Positions 38,071-47,228 of a stretch of DNA of 64,000 nt are shown piece after piece. Numbering within the stretch: the first letter of the stretch is position 1; the number at the start of each line of letters is the position of its first letter. Source of the stretch: Burkholderiales bacterium (GTDB lineage Bacteria; Pseudomonadota; Gammaproteobacteria; Burkholderiales; Burkholderiaceae_E); assembly GCA_947487165.1 (NCBI GenBank), contig CANKWX010000001.1:90717-154716 (forward strand), in the 5' to 3' direction. The translations under genes were made by a program, and so were the position numbers. Under the pieces are notes generated by a model. The model saw only the letters and a program-made list of their open reading frames with translations. It was not told the origin of the DNA and did no database searches.

Positions 38071-39116
38071 CGCTTGAAGTTCAGCACCCGATCGGGCTGC
38101 GGGAACGGCTCGTCGGTGTAAAGACCATTGGCCAGATTGTGCGGATGCCTGGCGGCTTCGAGGAAGTCGAGGACCGGTGACAGGCAGGCGTCGACCTTCT
38201 CGGCGTCCTTTTCCCACTCATCGCGGGTCCGCTTGGCAAATTGCTGCGCAAAGAGCGCAATGGTGGCGGGCCAGGTTGAGCGGTCGTTCTGGCGGGCCGG
38301 GTCGATCTGCCCTTCCAGGCCGGTGACCTTCAGCAATTCGCGGTAAAACTTTGGCTCGATCGCGCCCACCGCCACGAAGCGGCCATCGGACGTGGGGTAA
38401 ACCCGGTAATAGGGTGTAGCACCGTCGAGCATGTTGTCAGCGCGATTGACGCTCCAGCGGCCGGCGGCGATCAGGCCGTAAAAGAGCGGTGACAGGCCGA
38501 CCGATCCGGCAAGGATGCTCGAGACCACCGCACCGCCTCGACCGTCGACCGAGCGGCGCACAAGCTGAGCCAGCACACCGACTGCCAGATGCATGGCGCC
38601 GCCGCCGTAGTCGCCAACCACATTGAGCGGTGCGACCGGGGTCTCTTTGGTGCCGATGGCATTGAGCAGCCCGGCCATCGCGAGGTAGTTGATGTCGTGG
38701 CCGGCCCGCTCGGTCAGTGCGCCGGCATTGCCCCAACCCGACAGCCGACCGATCACCAGACGCGGGTTGCGAGCCAGAAGGTCGGCCGGCGCCATGCCCA
38801 GACGCTCGAGCACGCCCGGGCGAAAGCCCTCGAGCAGCACATCGGCCTTGTCGATGAGCGCCAGCGCTTCGGCCAGCCCCTCGGGACGCTTGAGATCGAT
38901 GGCAAGCGGCGTTTTGCCGTAGTTGCTGAGGTCAAACCGAGGATCGGTCGCCACGCCCAGGCCGGGGTCGGTCGGCGGCGAAACGCGCGAGACGCTTGCG
39001 CCCAGGCTGCGCAGCAACTGGCCGGCGAAAGGCACCGGTCCGATGGCGTGGAGTTCGATGATCCGGATGCCTTCGAGGGGACCTGCGTCGCCTGGCTGGG
39101 AGTGTGTTGGGGACAT
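38067..39116 (-). CDS. CaiB/BaiF-fold enzyme, alpha-methylacyl-CoA racemase-like
   Basis: A 349-residue family III CoA-transferase-fold protein. Its motifs fit AMACR: IELHAIGPVPFAGQLL, LLEGFRPGVLERLG, RLSGWGNAG, and the catalytic-type segment AGHDINYLAMAG with the His and Asp of AMACR. YYRVYPTSDGRFVAVGAIEPKFY is also typical. It likely epimerises 2-methylacyl-CoA esters during branched-chain acid breakdown. ATG 39116 starts the conserved part. Confidence 0.85.
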   Translation of the reverse strand: MSPTHSQPGDAGPLEGIRIIELHAIGPVPFAGQLLRSLGASVSRVSPPTDPGLGVATDPRFDLSNYGKTPLAIDLKRPEGLAEALALIDKADVLLEGFRPGVLERLGMAPADLLARNPRLVIGRLSGWGNAGALTERAGHDINYLAMAGLLNAIGTKETPVAPLNVVGDYGGGAMHLAVGVLAQLVRRSVDGRGGAVVSSILAGSVGLSPLFYGLIAAGRWSVNRADNMLDGATPYYRVYPTSDGRFVAVGAIEPKFYRELLKVTGLEGQIDPARQNDRSTWPATIALFAQQFAKRTRDEWEKDAEKVDACLSPVLDFLEAARHPHNLANGLYTDEPFPQPDRVLNFKR

Positions 39117-39205
39117 GTCTCGGGGACGGCCTGAGGGCCTGTCTTGTTGTGTGGGGAAAGCTGATTCTAGCCCGCGCCGGGGGCCAAGCCGGCGCAAGCT
39201 CAGGT

Positions 39206-39853
39206 TCAGGTCGACGGGCGGGACTGCGCCAGGGCATCGAGCAGTGCCGGGGCGCCTTGAGCGCCCGACACAGCGATCTTCTCGTTGAAGATGAAAAAGG
39301 GCACGCCGCCGATACCGGACTCGCGCGTGCGCAGATCCATTTCGGCGATTTCGGCTGCGGCGGTTTGACCTTCGAGCATCTCGAGCGATGCATTTGCATC
39401 AAAACCGGCCTCGCCAGCCACTTCGGCCAGCACCTTTCGATCGCCGATGAATCGGCCTTCGACAAAATAGGCTTTAAAGAGTGCTTCGACCAGCGGTTCG
39501 ACATCGCGCCCGCTGGCCTGTGCCCAGGCGATCAGGCGATGGGCATCGAGGGTATTGGGTTGACGTTCGATGCGATCGAAGTCGAGCGCCAGCCCCGCTT
39601 CGCGTCCGGCCGCCCGCACGCGATCGTAGATCGTGGAGGCCCGCTCGGCACCGCCGAACTTTTCTTCGAGATAGCTGCGGCGATCGACCCCGGCGGCCGG
39701 CAGATCGGGGTTGAGCTGGAAGGGGTGCCAGCGAACCAGCGGGCGTTCGTCGGCCGGCAGCTTGTCAAGTGCGGCTTCGAGGTGCCGTTTGCCGATGTAG
39801 CACCAGGGGCAGACGACATCGGAGATGACATCGATGGTTTCGGGTTCGGACAT
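39206..39853 (-). CDS. DsbA family oxidoreductase, FrnE-like
   Basis: A 215-residue thioredoxin-fold protein with the CxxC motif in SDVVCPWCYIGKRHLE and a large helical insertion. GGVPFFIFNEKIAVSGAQ contains the cis-proline (GVP). There is no signal peptide, so it is cytoplasmic like FrnE/HCCA isomerase relatives. Two ATGs are in frame (39865 and 39853); GGAGG lies just before the second, making 39853 the better start. Confidence 0.86.
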   Translation of the reverse strand: MSEPETIDVISDVVCPWCYIGKRHLEAALDKLPADERPLVRWHPFQLNPDLPAAGVDRRSYLEEKFGGAERASTIYDRVRAAGREAGLALDFDRIERQPNTLDAHRLIAWAQASGRDVEPLVEALFKAYFVEGRFIGDRKVLAEVAGEAGFDANASLEMLEGQTAAAEIAEMDLRTRESGIGGVPFFIFNEKIAVSGAQGAPALLDALAQSRPST

Positions 39854-39869
39854 GGGGGCCTCCATGGGC

Positions 39870-41387
39870 TCATTTTACGCCGGCAAGTCGCCGATAGCCG
39901 ATGGCTTCTGCCACATGCCGGGCGACGATGTGCTCTGACTGCGCCAGATCGGCGATGGTTCGGGCGAGCCTGAGCAGTCGCGGCAGCGCTCGTGCACTGA
40001 GTCCGAGCCGCTCGATGGCCCCCGACAGCAGCGAACTGCCGGCTTCGTCGACCCGGCAATGGCGTTCTGTTTCGGCGGCGCTCAGGCCGGCATTGGGGGC
40101 GCTCTGGCGTGTCAGGGCGCGGTCCCGGGCGACGGCGACCCGCTCGCGCACCGGCGCGCTCGCCTCCCCCGCAGCGCTTGCCAGCAGATCAGTCTGCGAC
40201 ACAGGCGGAACGTCGACATGCATGTCGATGCGATCGAGCAGCGGGCCTGACAGGCGATGGCGATAACGCGAGATCTCATCGGGCTGGCAACGGCAGCGCC
40301 CCTTCGGATCGCCGAAATAGCCGCAGGGGCAGGGGTTCATGGCGGCAATCAGCTGGAAGGCAGCCGGAAACTCAGCCTGCCGCGCAGCCCGCGAAATCGA
40401 GACCCGACCGCTTTCGAGGGGCTCACGCAAGGTCTCGAGCACATCGCGTCGGAATTCGCCGAGTTCGTCCAGGAACAGAACGCCGCAATGGGCGAGTGAT
40501 GCTTCGCCCGGGCGCGGCATCGAGCCGCCGCCCACCAGGGCGGCACCCGAAACAGTGTGATGGGGCGACCGGAAGGGGCGCACGCCCCAGTCGCCCGCCC
40601 GAAAGCCGAAACCCGACAGGGACAGAATCGCTGCCGACTCGAGTGCCTCCAGGTCGGTCATGGGTGGCAGCAGGCCCGGCAGACGCTGTGCAAGCATGGT
40701 CTTGCCGGTGCCGGGCGGCCCGATGAGCAGCAGACTGTGGCCGCCTGCAGCCGCGATTTCGAGTGCCCGCCGGGCGCCGGCCTGCCCCCGCACTTGCGCG
40801 AGGTCTGGCGCGGTGTCAAGGCGCAGCGGCGATGACGCAGGTCCGGGGGCGGCGGGAGAAGGCAGGGCTATGCCCTCGACCAGCGATTGCCAGACTTCAC
40901 GCAGCGAATTTGCGGCGCGCGTGCCGGCGTAGCCTGCCACCGCGGCCTCGGCCGCACTGGCGGTGGGCAGGACAAGCAGTCGTGAGGCGGGGTCCCGGCG
41001 CACGGCCAGCGCCAGCACGAGCGCCCCACGGATCGGGCGCAGTTCGCCTGTGAGCGAAAGCTCGCCCATCAGTTCGACTCGCTCGAGCACTTCAGGCGCA
41101 ATGCCTGCGCAGGCGCTCAGGATGCCGATCGCGATCGGCAGATCGAATCGCCCTGATCCCTTGGGCAAATCGGCCGGTGCAAGATTGACCGTGATTCGCC
41201 GGTTGGGAAATTCAAAGCCCTCCTGCAGCAATGCCGCGCGCACCCGTTCACGGCTTTCGCGAACCTCGGTGTCGGGCAAGCCGACGATGTGAAAGGCAGG
41301 CAGACCGTTGGCGAGGTGCACTTCAACCGAGACCGACGGTGCCTCGACACCGACCAGACCGCGGCTGCGAACGACCGCCAACGACAT
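39870..41387 (-). CDS. comM: YifB/ComM family AAA+ ATPase
   Basis: A 505-residue helicase-like Mg-chelatase-family protein that helps integrate DNA in natural transformation (ComM). The N-terminal Lon-protease-like domain contains FHIVGLPDTEVRESRERVRAA. Walker A is GPPGTGKTMLAQRL, Walker B GVLFLDELGEF. A zinc knot (NPCPCGYFGDP ... CRC) and sensor/lid motifs follow. The full-length frame has no defects. It is transcribed after ubiK. Confidence 0.93.
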   Translation of the reverse strand: MSLAVVRSRGLVGVEAPSVSVEVHLANGLPAFHIVGLPDTEVRESRERVRAALLQEGFEFPNRRITVNLAPADLPKGSGRFDLPIAIGILSACAGIAPEVLERVELMGELSLTGELRPIRGALVLALAVRRDPASRLLVLPTASAAEAAVAGYAGTRAANSLREVWQSLVEGIALPSPAAPGPASSPLRLDTAPDLAQVRGQAGARRALEIAAAGGHSLLLIGPPGTGKTMLAQRLPGLLPPMTDLEALESAAILSLSGFGFRAGDWGVRPFRSPHHTVSGAALVGGGSMPRPGEASLAHCGVLFLDELGEFRRDVLETLREPLESGRVSISRAARQAEFPAAFQLIAAMNPCPCGYFGDPKGRCRCQPDEISRYRHRLSGPLLDRIDMHVDVPPVSQTDLLASAAGEASAPVRERVAVARDRALTRQSAPNAGLSAAETERHCRVDEAGSSLLSGAIERLGLSARALPRLLRLARTIADLAQSEHIVARHVAEAIGYRRLAGVK

Positions 41388-41444
41388 GGCTGCCCGGGGC
41401 GACGAAGGGTTGAGCGGCGAAGAAGAGGCCTTGGAGGCGCCTGA

Positions 41445-41693
41445 TCAGTGCCCTGGTGTTGACGGCTCGGCCGGCGGCGCCTCGAGACGCGCCTCAAGCA
41501 GATCGAGACGATGACGCAGACGCTCGACGAGCGCGACCTGGATCTCGAACTCCTCGCGAGTGACCAGATCCATCTTCTGGAAACCCTGGGCGAGCATGGC
41601 CTTGAGGTTGCGCTCGATATCGGCGGCCGGACTCGACTTGAGGAGTTCGGCAATGCGTTGCTGGAAATCGTGAAGGAAGGCCTGTTTGTCCAT
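41445..41693 (-). CDS. ubiK: Accessory factor UbiK family protein
   Basis: An 82-residue mostly helical protein (BMFP/YqiC) that assists ubiquinone biosynthesis. It starts DKQAFLHDFQQRIAELL and contains FQKMDLVTREEFEIQVALVERLRHRLDLLE, a C-terminal coiled coil. ATG 41693 is the conserved start. The longer frame to 41744 runs into the control region of the divergent porin. Confidence 0.9.
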   Translation of the reverse strand: MDKQAFLHDFQQRIAELLKSSPAADIERNLKAMLAQGFQKMDLVTREEFEIQVALVERLRHRLDLLEARLEAPPAEPSTPGH

Positions 41694-41831
41694 GTGTCGC
41701 CCCATTGAGTGAAACGACTCTAGCACGCAAGAATCAGCTGGCACCGGGCCGTGGCTAGGCCTGAAGACCTAAGCGATTCGTCGGATGATGCGCCCGAACT
41801 CGGACGGCATGCTCTCGATGCGTCCCGCTTC

Positions 41832-41846
41832 GCGCCAGATTGGCGC
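41832..41846. promoter_or_regulatory. NtrC-like binding site
   Basis: GCGCCA-N3-TGGCGC is a perfect palindrome with the spacing of the NtrC consensus (GCACCA-N3-TGGTGC), differing by one symmetric base pair per half. It is centred near -96 relative to the predicted sigma-54 start. Two further TGGTGCA half-sites are at 41854-41860 and 41894-41900. Binding by NtrC is inferred; no ntrC gene is in the window. Confidence 0.6.
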
Positions 41847-41909
41847 TCATCAATGGTGCAAAAGCCGAGCAATATGGCAAAAACGATCGAGATTGGTGCA
41901 AAAAAGAGA

Positions 41910-41925
41910 TGGCACGCAGTTTGCA
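41910..41925 (+). promoter_or_regulatory. Sigma-54 (RpoN) promoter of porin-glnK-amtB
   Basis: TGGCACG-N4-TTGCA matches the -24/-12 consensus exactly. The predicted start of transcription is near 41935, about 120 bases before the porin ATG. This is the expected promoter type for glnK-amtB, which NtrC switches on under nitrogen limitation. Confidence 0.9.
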
Positions 41926-42054
41926 ATGGAGTCTTCACTCGCACTCGACATGTCGGATGCGACGCTGATTTTCAAAGGCGTTTGCCAGTTCGGGCCGCCT
42001 GCCCGATGACCCGGTTAGTGAAATCCTGACCCCTTTCTTATTTTCGGAGAACTC

Positions 42055-42852
42055 ATGAAGAAGCCGCTGCTTGCCCTGTCCATCCTGGCCGCACTCACCC
42101 CGCTGCATTCGAATGCCCAAACTGCCGCAGCACCTGCCGCTGCGCCGGCAAGCTCGCTGGCTGGCAATCTCGCGATCGTCTCCGACTACCGTTTCCGTGG
42201 AATCTCCCAAAGCTACAGGTTGCCCGCTGTGCAGGGCGGCATCGACTACGCCCATTCGAGCGGCTTTTATCTGGGCAACTGGAACTCGAGCGTTTCGGGT
42301 AATCAGTACCCTAATGGCGCCAGCCTGGAGATGGACTTCTACGGCGGCTTCAAGATTCCGCTGTCCGGTGCTGTCACGCTCGATATCGGCGCGATCTACT
42401 ACTACTACCCTGGCTCCTACTACAACGTTGCCAGCGGCGGCAAGCCGACCTTCAACAACTTCGAGCTGTATCTCGGCGGCAGCTTCGGCCCGCTGACCGC
42501 CAAGGCGTACATCACGACCACTGACTACTTCGGCGTCAACAGCACCACCGGCTATGCCGCCAATGGCGCATCCAAGGGTTCCTATTACCTCGACCTCGGC
42601 TACTCCACCGAGATCGCGGCCCAGACCAGTCTGGTGGCCCATGTCGGCTACCAGAACGTCAAGAACTACTCCAACTACAACTACGTCGACTACAAGCTCG
42701 GCGTGACCTACGACTACACCGGCTGGATCCTGGGTCTGGCATGGGTCGGCACCAACAGCAAGAAAGACTACTGGACTTTCACTGAGGGTTCGGGCGCCAC
42801 CAAGTTCGTCGGCAACAACGCCGCCGTCTTCTCCATCAGCAAGGCCTTCTGA
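42055..42852 (+). CDS. TorF family putative outer-membrane porin
   Basis: A 265-residue outer-membrane beta-barrel-like protein of the family long annotated as a conserved hypothetical porin (TorF). A signal peptide (residues 1-21, ending NAQ) is followed by an Ala/Pro linker. Strand-rich sequence follows, full of Tyr, Gly and Asn (VSDYRFRGISQSY at the start), ending in Phe (ISKAF) as expected for BAM-assembled barrels. It is the first gene behind the sigma-54 promoter, so it may let ammonium or another nitrogen source cross the outer membrane; this is inference from context. Confidence 0.85.
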   Translation: MKKPLLALSILAALTPLHSNAQTAAAPAAAPASSLAGNLAIVSDYRFRGISQSYRLPAVQGGIDYAHSSGFYLGNWNSSVSGNQYPNGASLEMDFYGGFKIPLSGAVTLDIGAIYYYYPGSYYNVASGGKPTFNNFELYLGGSFGPLTAKAYITTTDYFGVNSTTGYAANGASKGSYYLDLGYSTEIAAQTSLVAHVGYQNVKNYSNYNYVDYKLGVTYDYTGWILGLAWVGTNSKKDYWTFTEGSGATKFVGNNAAVFSISKAF

Positions 42853-42870
42853 TCCGGCCGCGGGGCGTGA

Positions 42871-43242
<372 letters not shown>

Positions 43243-43272
43243 ACCCTGATTACGAAAACTGAGGACTCCAAC

Positions 43273-44847
43273 ATGAACCGCTTTGCACGATCGCTCGCGC
43301 TGATTGCAGCGCTGGGCCTCGCGCCATGGACCGGCGCTTTTGCCGACACCGGCGCTCCCGCGACAAAGGTCGCTCCCGTGCTCCTTGCCCAGGCAGCCAC
43401 GACCGACGCCAAAAAAGACGAAGCCCCGGCCGAGGCCAAGAAAGAAGAGGCCGCACCCGCAGCCGCCGCAGCGACTGACACCAAGAAAGAAGAGGCTGCT
43501 CCTGCAGACGCGCCGGCCGCCGCTGCCGCACCGCCCGTGCCCAACAAGGGTGACACCGCCTGGATGATTGTGGCCACCGTGCTGGTGATCATGATGACCA
43601 TTCCGGGTCTGGCGCTCTTCTACGGTGGTCTGGTCCGCACGAAGAACTTTCTGTCGATCCTGATGCAAGTGACCATGGTCTTTTCGGTGATCACGGTGCT
43701 CTGGGTCATCTACGGCTATACGCTCACCTTCGGTGGCGCGGGCACTTTCTTCGGCAGCCTCGATAAGCTGTTTCTGAAGGGCGTGACGCCTGATTCGGTG
43801 GCAGCGACCTTCAGCAAGGGCGTCTATATCCCCGAATACATTTTCATTGCCTTCCAGTGCACCTTTGCGGCCATCACGCCGGCGCTGATCGTCGGTGCCT
43901 TCGCCGAGCGCATCAAGTTCTCGGCCGTGCTGCTGTTCTGCGTACTGTGGTTCACCTTCTCGTACATTCCGATCGCCCATATGGTCTGGTACTGGGACGG
44001 TCCGGATGCAATCACCGATGCCAAGACGCTTGAAGCGGTGACGGCTGGCGCAGGCTTCCTGTGGGCCAAGGGTGCGCTTGACTTCGCTGGCGGCACCGTG
44101 GTGCACGTCAACGCGGGTATCGCCGGTCTGGTGGGTGCTTTCATGCTTGGCAAACGTGTCGGATTGGGCCGCGAAAGCATGGCGCCTCATTCGCTCGCCT
44201 TCACCATGGTCGGTGCAGCGCTGCTGTGGGTGGGCTGGTTCGGCTTTAACGTCGGTTCCAACCTCGAAGCCAATGGCGTGGCCGCGCTGGCTTTCGTCAA
44301 CACTTTCGTCGCCACCGCCGCAGCCACCGTGGCCTGGTCGTTCGCAGAGTGGATGAGCAAAGGCAAGCCTTCGGGTCTTGGCGCTGCCTCGGGTGCGGTT
44401 GCCGGTCTGGTGGCCATCACACCCGCGTGTGGCTTCGTTGGCCCGATGGGTGCAATCGTCATCGGTCTGGCGGCCGGCTTCGTCTGCCTGTGGGGTGTCA
44501 ACGGTCTGAAGCGCCTGCTGGGCGCCGATGATTCCCTCGATGTGTTTGGCATCCATGGCGTCGGTGGCATCCTGGGGGCACTGCTCACCGGCGTGTTCGC
44601 TGCACCGTCGCTCGGCGGCACCGGCATCTATGACTATGTTGCCAACGCTGCAGGTGCCGAGTATTCAATCGGCGGCCAGGTCTGGATCCAGTTGCAGGCT
44701 GTACTGACCACCCTGGTGTGGTCGGGTGTTGTGTCCTTCATCGCCTTCAAGATCGTCGACATGATCGTCGGTCTGCGTGTGGCAGAAGATGAAGAGCGCG
44801 AAGGCCTGGACATCAGCTCGCACGGCGAGACCGCCTATCACTCCTGA
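43273..44847 (+). CDS. amtB: Ammonium transporter AmtB with long charged N-terminal segment
   Basis: A 524-residue ammonium channel with eleven membrane helices after a cleaved signal peptide (cleavage near AFA). Residues about 40-92 are an unusual Ala/Lys/Glu/Pro-rich periplasmic stretch with repeats of the KKEEAAPA type. The core starts NKGDTAWMIVATVLVIMMTIPGLALFYGG, and the family motifs DFAGGTVVHVNAGIAGLVGA (first pore His) and FGIHGVGGILGALLTG (second pore His) are intact. A terminator follows. Confidence 0.95.
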   Translation: MNRFARSLALIAALGLAPWTGAFADTGAPATKVAPVLLAQAATTDAKKDEAPAEAKKEEAAPAAAAATDTKKEEAAPADAPAAAAAPPVPNKGDTAWMIVATVLVIMMTIPGLALFYGGLVRTKNFLSILMQVTMVFSVITVLWVIYGYTLTFGGAGTFFGSLDKLFLKGVTPDSVAATFSKGVYIPEYIFIAFQCTFAAITPALIVGAFAERIKFSAVLLFCVLWFTFSYIPIAHMVWYWDGPDAITDAKTLEAVTAGAGFLWAKGALDFAGGTVVHVNAGIAGLVGAFMLGKRVGLGRESMAPHSLAFTMVGAALLWVGWFGFNVGSNLEANGVAALAFVNTFVATAAATVAWSFAEWMSKGKPSGLGAASGAVAGLVAITPACGFVGPMGAIVIGLAAGFVCLWGVNGLKRLLGADDSLDVFGIHGVGGILGALLTGVFAAPSLGGTGIYDYVANAAGAEYSIGGQVWIQLQAVLTTLVWSGVVSFIAFKIVDMIVGLRVAEDEEREGLDISSHGETAYHS

Positions 44848-44888
44848 GCTGCATTGCCTCCTCCGTCTACCGGGAGCTCAGGTCTCAC

Positions 44889-44920
44889 ACCGCGTCAGGT
44901 TCGCCTGGCGCGGTTTTTTT
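44889..44920 (+). terminator. Intrinsic terminator after amtB
   Basis: An 11-bp stem (44889-44899 with 44904-44914, one G-T wobble) with a TTCG tetraloop and an unbroken run of seven T at 44914-44920. It ends the porin-glnK-amtB transcript 42 bases after the amtB stop. Confidence 0.93.
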
Positions 44921-44956
44921 CATCATGGGTCAATGCGAGCTCTGCAATAATTCAGG

Positions 44957-45817
44957 ATGATTCCCGAACGCCACTACACCCTGACCATCGATTGCCCCGA
45001 CCGCGTGGGCATTGTTGCCGACGTCTCCCGCTTCATTGCACAGCGCGGCGGCTGGATCCTCGAAGCCAACCACCACGCCGATCGAGACACGAAGCGCTTT
45101 TTCATGCGCAACGCGATCCTTGCCGACTCATTGCCCGGGGGCATTGACGATTTTTCAGCCGGATTCGCGCCGCTCGCGCAGCGCCTCGAGATGCGCTGGC
45201 GCCTGTCCGATTCGGCCAGACCGCGTCGGGTCGCGCTGCTAGCAAGCCGTCTGGACCACTGCCTGGTCGATCTGCTCTACCGCTGGCGCGCCGGCGAGCT
45301 GCCCTGCGATATCCCGTGCGTGATTTCAAATCACGAAGATTTGCGCGGTGATGTCGAAGTTCATCGCGTGCCCTTTCACTGCGTGCCGGTCTCGCCCGAC
45401 GATAAGGCGGGGGCTTTCGATCGCATGGTCGGGCTGCTCGAGGACCATCAGGTCGACACGGTCGTGCTCGCCCGCTACATGCAGATACTGCCGCCCGATC
45501 TGTGCGCCCGCTACCCTGGGCGAATCATCAACATCCACCACAGTTTCCTGCCGTCATTCGTCGGTGCCAAGCCTTATCACCGCGCTTTTGAGCGGGGCGT
45601 CAAGCTGATCGGCGCCACCAGTCACTATGTCACCGCGGATCTTGATGAGGGCCCGATCATCGAGCAGGACGTGGTCAGGGTCGAGCACAACGATACGGTT
45701 GACGACCTTATCCGTTACGGCCGAGACGTCGAAAGGGCCGTGCTCGCGCGAGCGCTGCGCTATCACCTCGAAGACCGCGTGATGCTCAACGGCAGTCGCA
45801 CAGTGGTGTTTCGCTGA
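44957..45817 (+). CDS. purU: Formyltetrahydrofolate deformylase
   Basis: Hydrolyses 10-formyltetrahydrofolate to formate and tetrahydrofolate, balancing one-carbon pools and supplying formate for PurT. The 286-residue protein has an N-terminal ACT domain (YTLTIDCPDRVGIVADVSRFI) and a formyltransferase-like catalytic domain. Its motifs are VLARYMQILPPDL, INIHHSFLPSFVGAKPYHRA and the catalytic Asp in VTADLDEGPII. Confidence 0.94.
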   Translation: MIPERHYTLTIDCPDRVGIVADVSRFIAQRGGWILEANHHADRDTKRFFMRNAILADSLPGGIDDFSAGFAPLAQRLEMRWRLSDSARPRRVALLASRLDHCLVDLLYRWRAGELPCDIPCVISNHEDLRGDVEVHRVPFHCVPVSPDDKAGAFDRMVGLLEDHQVDTVVLARYMQILPPDLCARYPGRIINIHHSFLPSFVGAKPYHRAFERGVKLIGATSHYVTADLDEGPIIEQDVVRVEHNDTVDDLIRYGRDVERAVLARALRYHLEDRVMLNGSRTVVFR

Positions 45818-45862
45818 CCCGTTAAGCGCTCGGGCCGGTCAGCCAATCGGGCGCCCCGGCGC

Positions 45863-45868
45863 TACAAT
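45863..45868 (+). promoter_or_regulatory. Candidate -10 element for gshA operon
   Basis: TACAAT lies 30 bases before the gshA ATG in the short gap after purU. No clear -35 is present, so support is limited to position and sequence. Confidence 0.35.
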
Positions 45869-45897
45869 GAGCGCCCGCAAGAAGGCAGCCCCATCCG

Positions 45898-47190
45898 ATG
45901 GTTCCTCATTTCATCACCTCACTGACCGGCCCGCTGCTCGAGCTCGAACGCAAGTTTCTCGACGCGACGCCCCGCATCGAGCGGTGGTTTCGCCTCCAGT
46001 GGCAGGAGCACACACCGCCCTTCTATGGCTCGGTCGATCTTCGCAATGCCGGGTTCAAGCTGGCACCGGTCGATACCAACCTCTACCCGGGCGGCTTCAA
46101 CAACCTGTCGGCCGAGGCGCTGCCGCTGGCGGTCCAGGCGGCGATGTCGGCGATCGAGAAGTATTGTCCCGACGCGAGCAATCTGCTGCTGATCCCCGAG
46201 AACCACACCCGCAACACCTTCTACCTGCAGAATGTTCTTCGCATTCAGGCCTTGCTGCGTCAGACCGGCCTGACCGTGAGACTGGGGTCGCTCAATCCCG
46301 AGGTGCTCGAGCCGATGCGCCTGGAGCTGCCTGATGGTCAGTCGCTCACGGTCGAGCCGCTGGTGCGCCGTGATGGACGAGTCGGCCTGAAAGATTTCGA
46401 CCCCTGCGCCATCCTGCTCAACAACGATCTGTCGGCGGGTATTCCCGAGCTGCTCGGCGGGCTGCAAGGCCAGATCCTGTTGCCGCCCCTGCATGCCGGC
46501 TGGGCGGTGCGGCGCAAGACCCATCATTTTGCGGCCTACGATGAAGTCGCGCGCGACTTCGCTGCCATGCTCGAGGTCGACCCCTGGCTGGTGAACCCTT
46601 ATTTTTCCGGCAGCTCGGGTCTCGATTTCCATGCCCGTGAGGGTGAGGCGCAATTGGCCGAGCAGGTCGATGTCACGCTGCAGCGTATCCGCGCGAAGTA
46701 CAAGGAATATCAGATCGACGCGACGCCCTTCGTGATCGTCAAGGCGGATGCCGGCACCTATGGCATGGGCGTCATGACGGTCAAGGACGCCTCCGAAGTT
46801 CAGAACCTCAATCGCCGCCAGCGCAACAAGATGGCGGTGGTCAAAGAGGGCCTCGAGGTCAGCGAGGTCATCATCCAGGAAGGCGTGCCCACCATCGAGA
46901 CGGTCGAAGATGGGGTCGCCGAGCCGGTGGTCTATATGGTCGACCGGTATGTTGTGGGTGGCTTTTATCGGGTCAATGCCCAGCGCGGCCGCGATGAAAA
47001 CCTCAACGCGCCGGGTGCCCACTTCGTGCCGCTGCCTTTCGCTGCGCCCTGCAACCAGCCCGATGCCGGCGCGACCGTCGATTGCCCGCCCAACCGCTTC
47101 TATGCTTACGGCGTGGTCGCCCGGCTGGCGCTCCTTGCGGCTTCGCTCGAACTCGAACAGACCGATCCGAATCAAGACCGCACCGGCTGA
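45898..47190 (+). CDS. gshA: Glutamate-cysteine ligase (proteobacterial TIGR02049 type)
   Basis: First enzyme of glutathione synthesis. The 430-residue protein resembles the distinct GshA class of Thiobacillus and Burkholderiales, not E. coli GshA. Recognisable segments are PFYGSVDLRNAGFKLAPVD, NLYPGGFNNLS and FVIVKADAGTYGMGVMTVKD (ATP-grasp-like). gshB follows 38 bases later. Confidence 0.92.
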   Translation: MVPHFITSLTGPLLELERKFLDATPRIERWFRLQWQEHTPPFYGSVDLRNAGFKLAPVDTNLYPGGFNNLSAEALPLAVQAAMSAIEKYCPDASNLLLIPENHTRNTFYLQNVLRIQALLRQTGLTVRLGSLNPEVLEPMRLELPDGQSLTVEPLVRRDGRVGLKDFDPCAILLNNDLSAGIPELLGGLQGQILLPPLHAGWAVRRKTHHFAAYDEVARDFAAMLEVDPWLVNPYFSGSSGLDFHAREGEAQLAEQVDVTLQRIRAKYKEYQIDATPFVIVKADAGTYGMGVMTVKDASEVQNLNRRQRNKMAVVKEGLEVSEVIIQEGVPTIETVEDGVAEPVVYMVDRYVVGGFYRVNAQRGRDENLNAPGAHFVPLPFAAPCNQPDAGATVDCPPNRFYAYGVVARLALLAASLELEQTDPNQDRTG

Positions 47191-47228
47191 AGGGCGACGC
47201 GGTTTCTCTCAACACGGCAGCCCACCCC

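Larger units (their letters stand above)
41694..42054. other. 361-bp divergent control region between ubiK and the porin-glnK-amtB unit
   Basis: No gene is supported here. The half nearer the porin contains an NtrC-like palindrome, two identical TGGTGCAAAA repeats 40 bp apart and a sigma-54 promoter (separate entries). About 120 bases of transcribed leader then precede the porin start codon. Confidence 0.8.
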
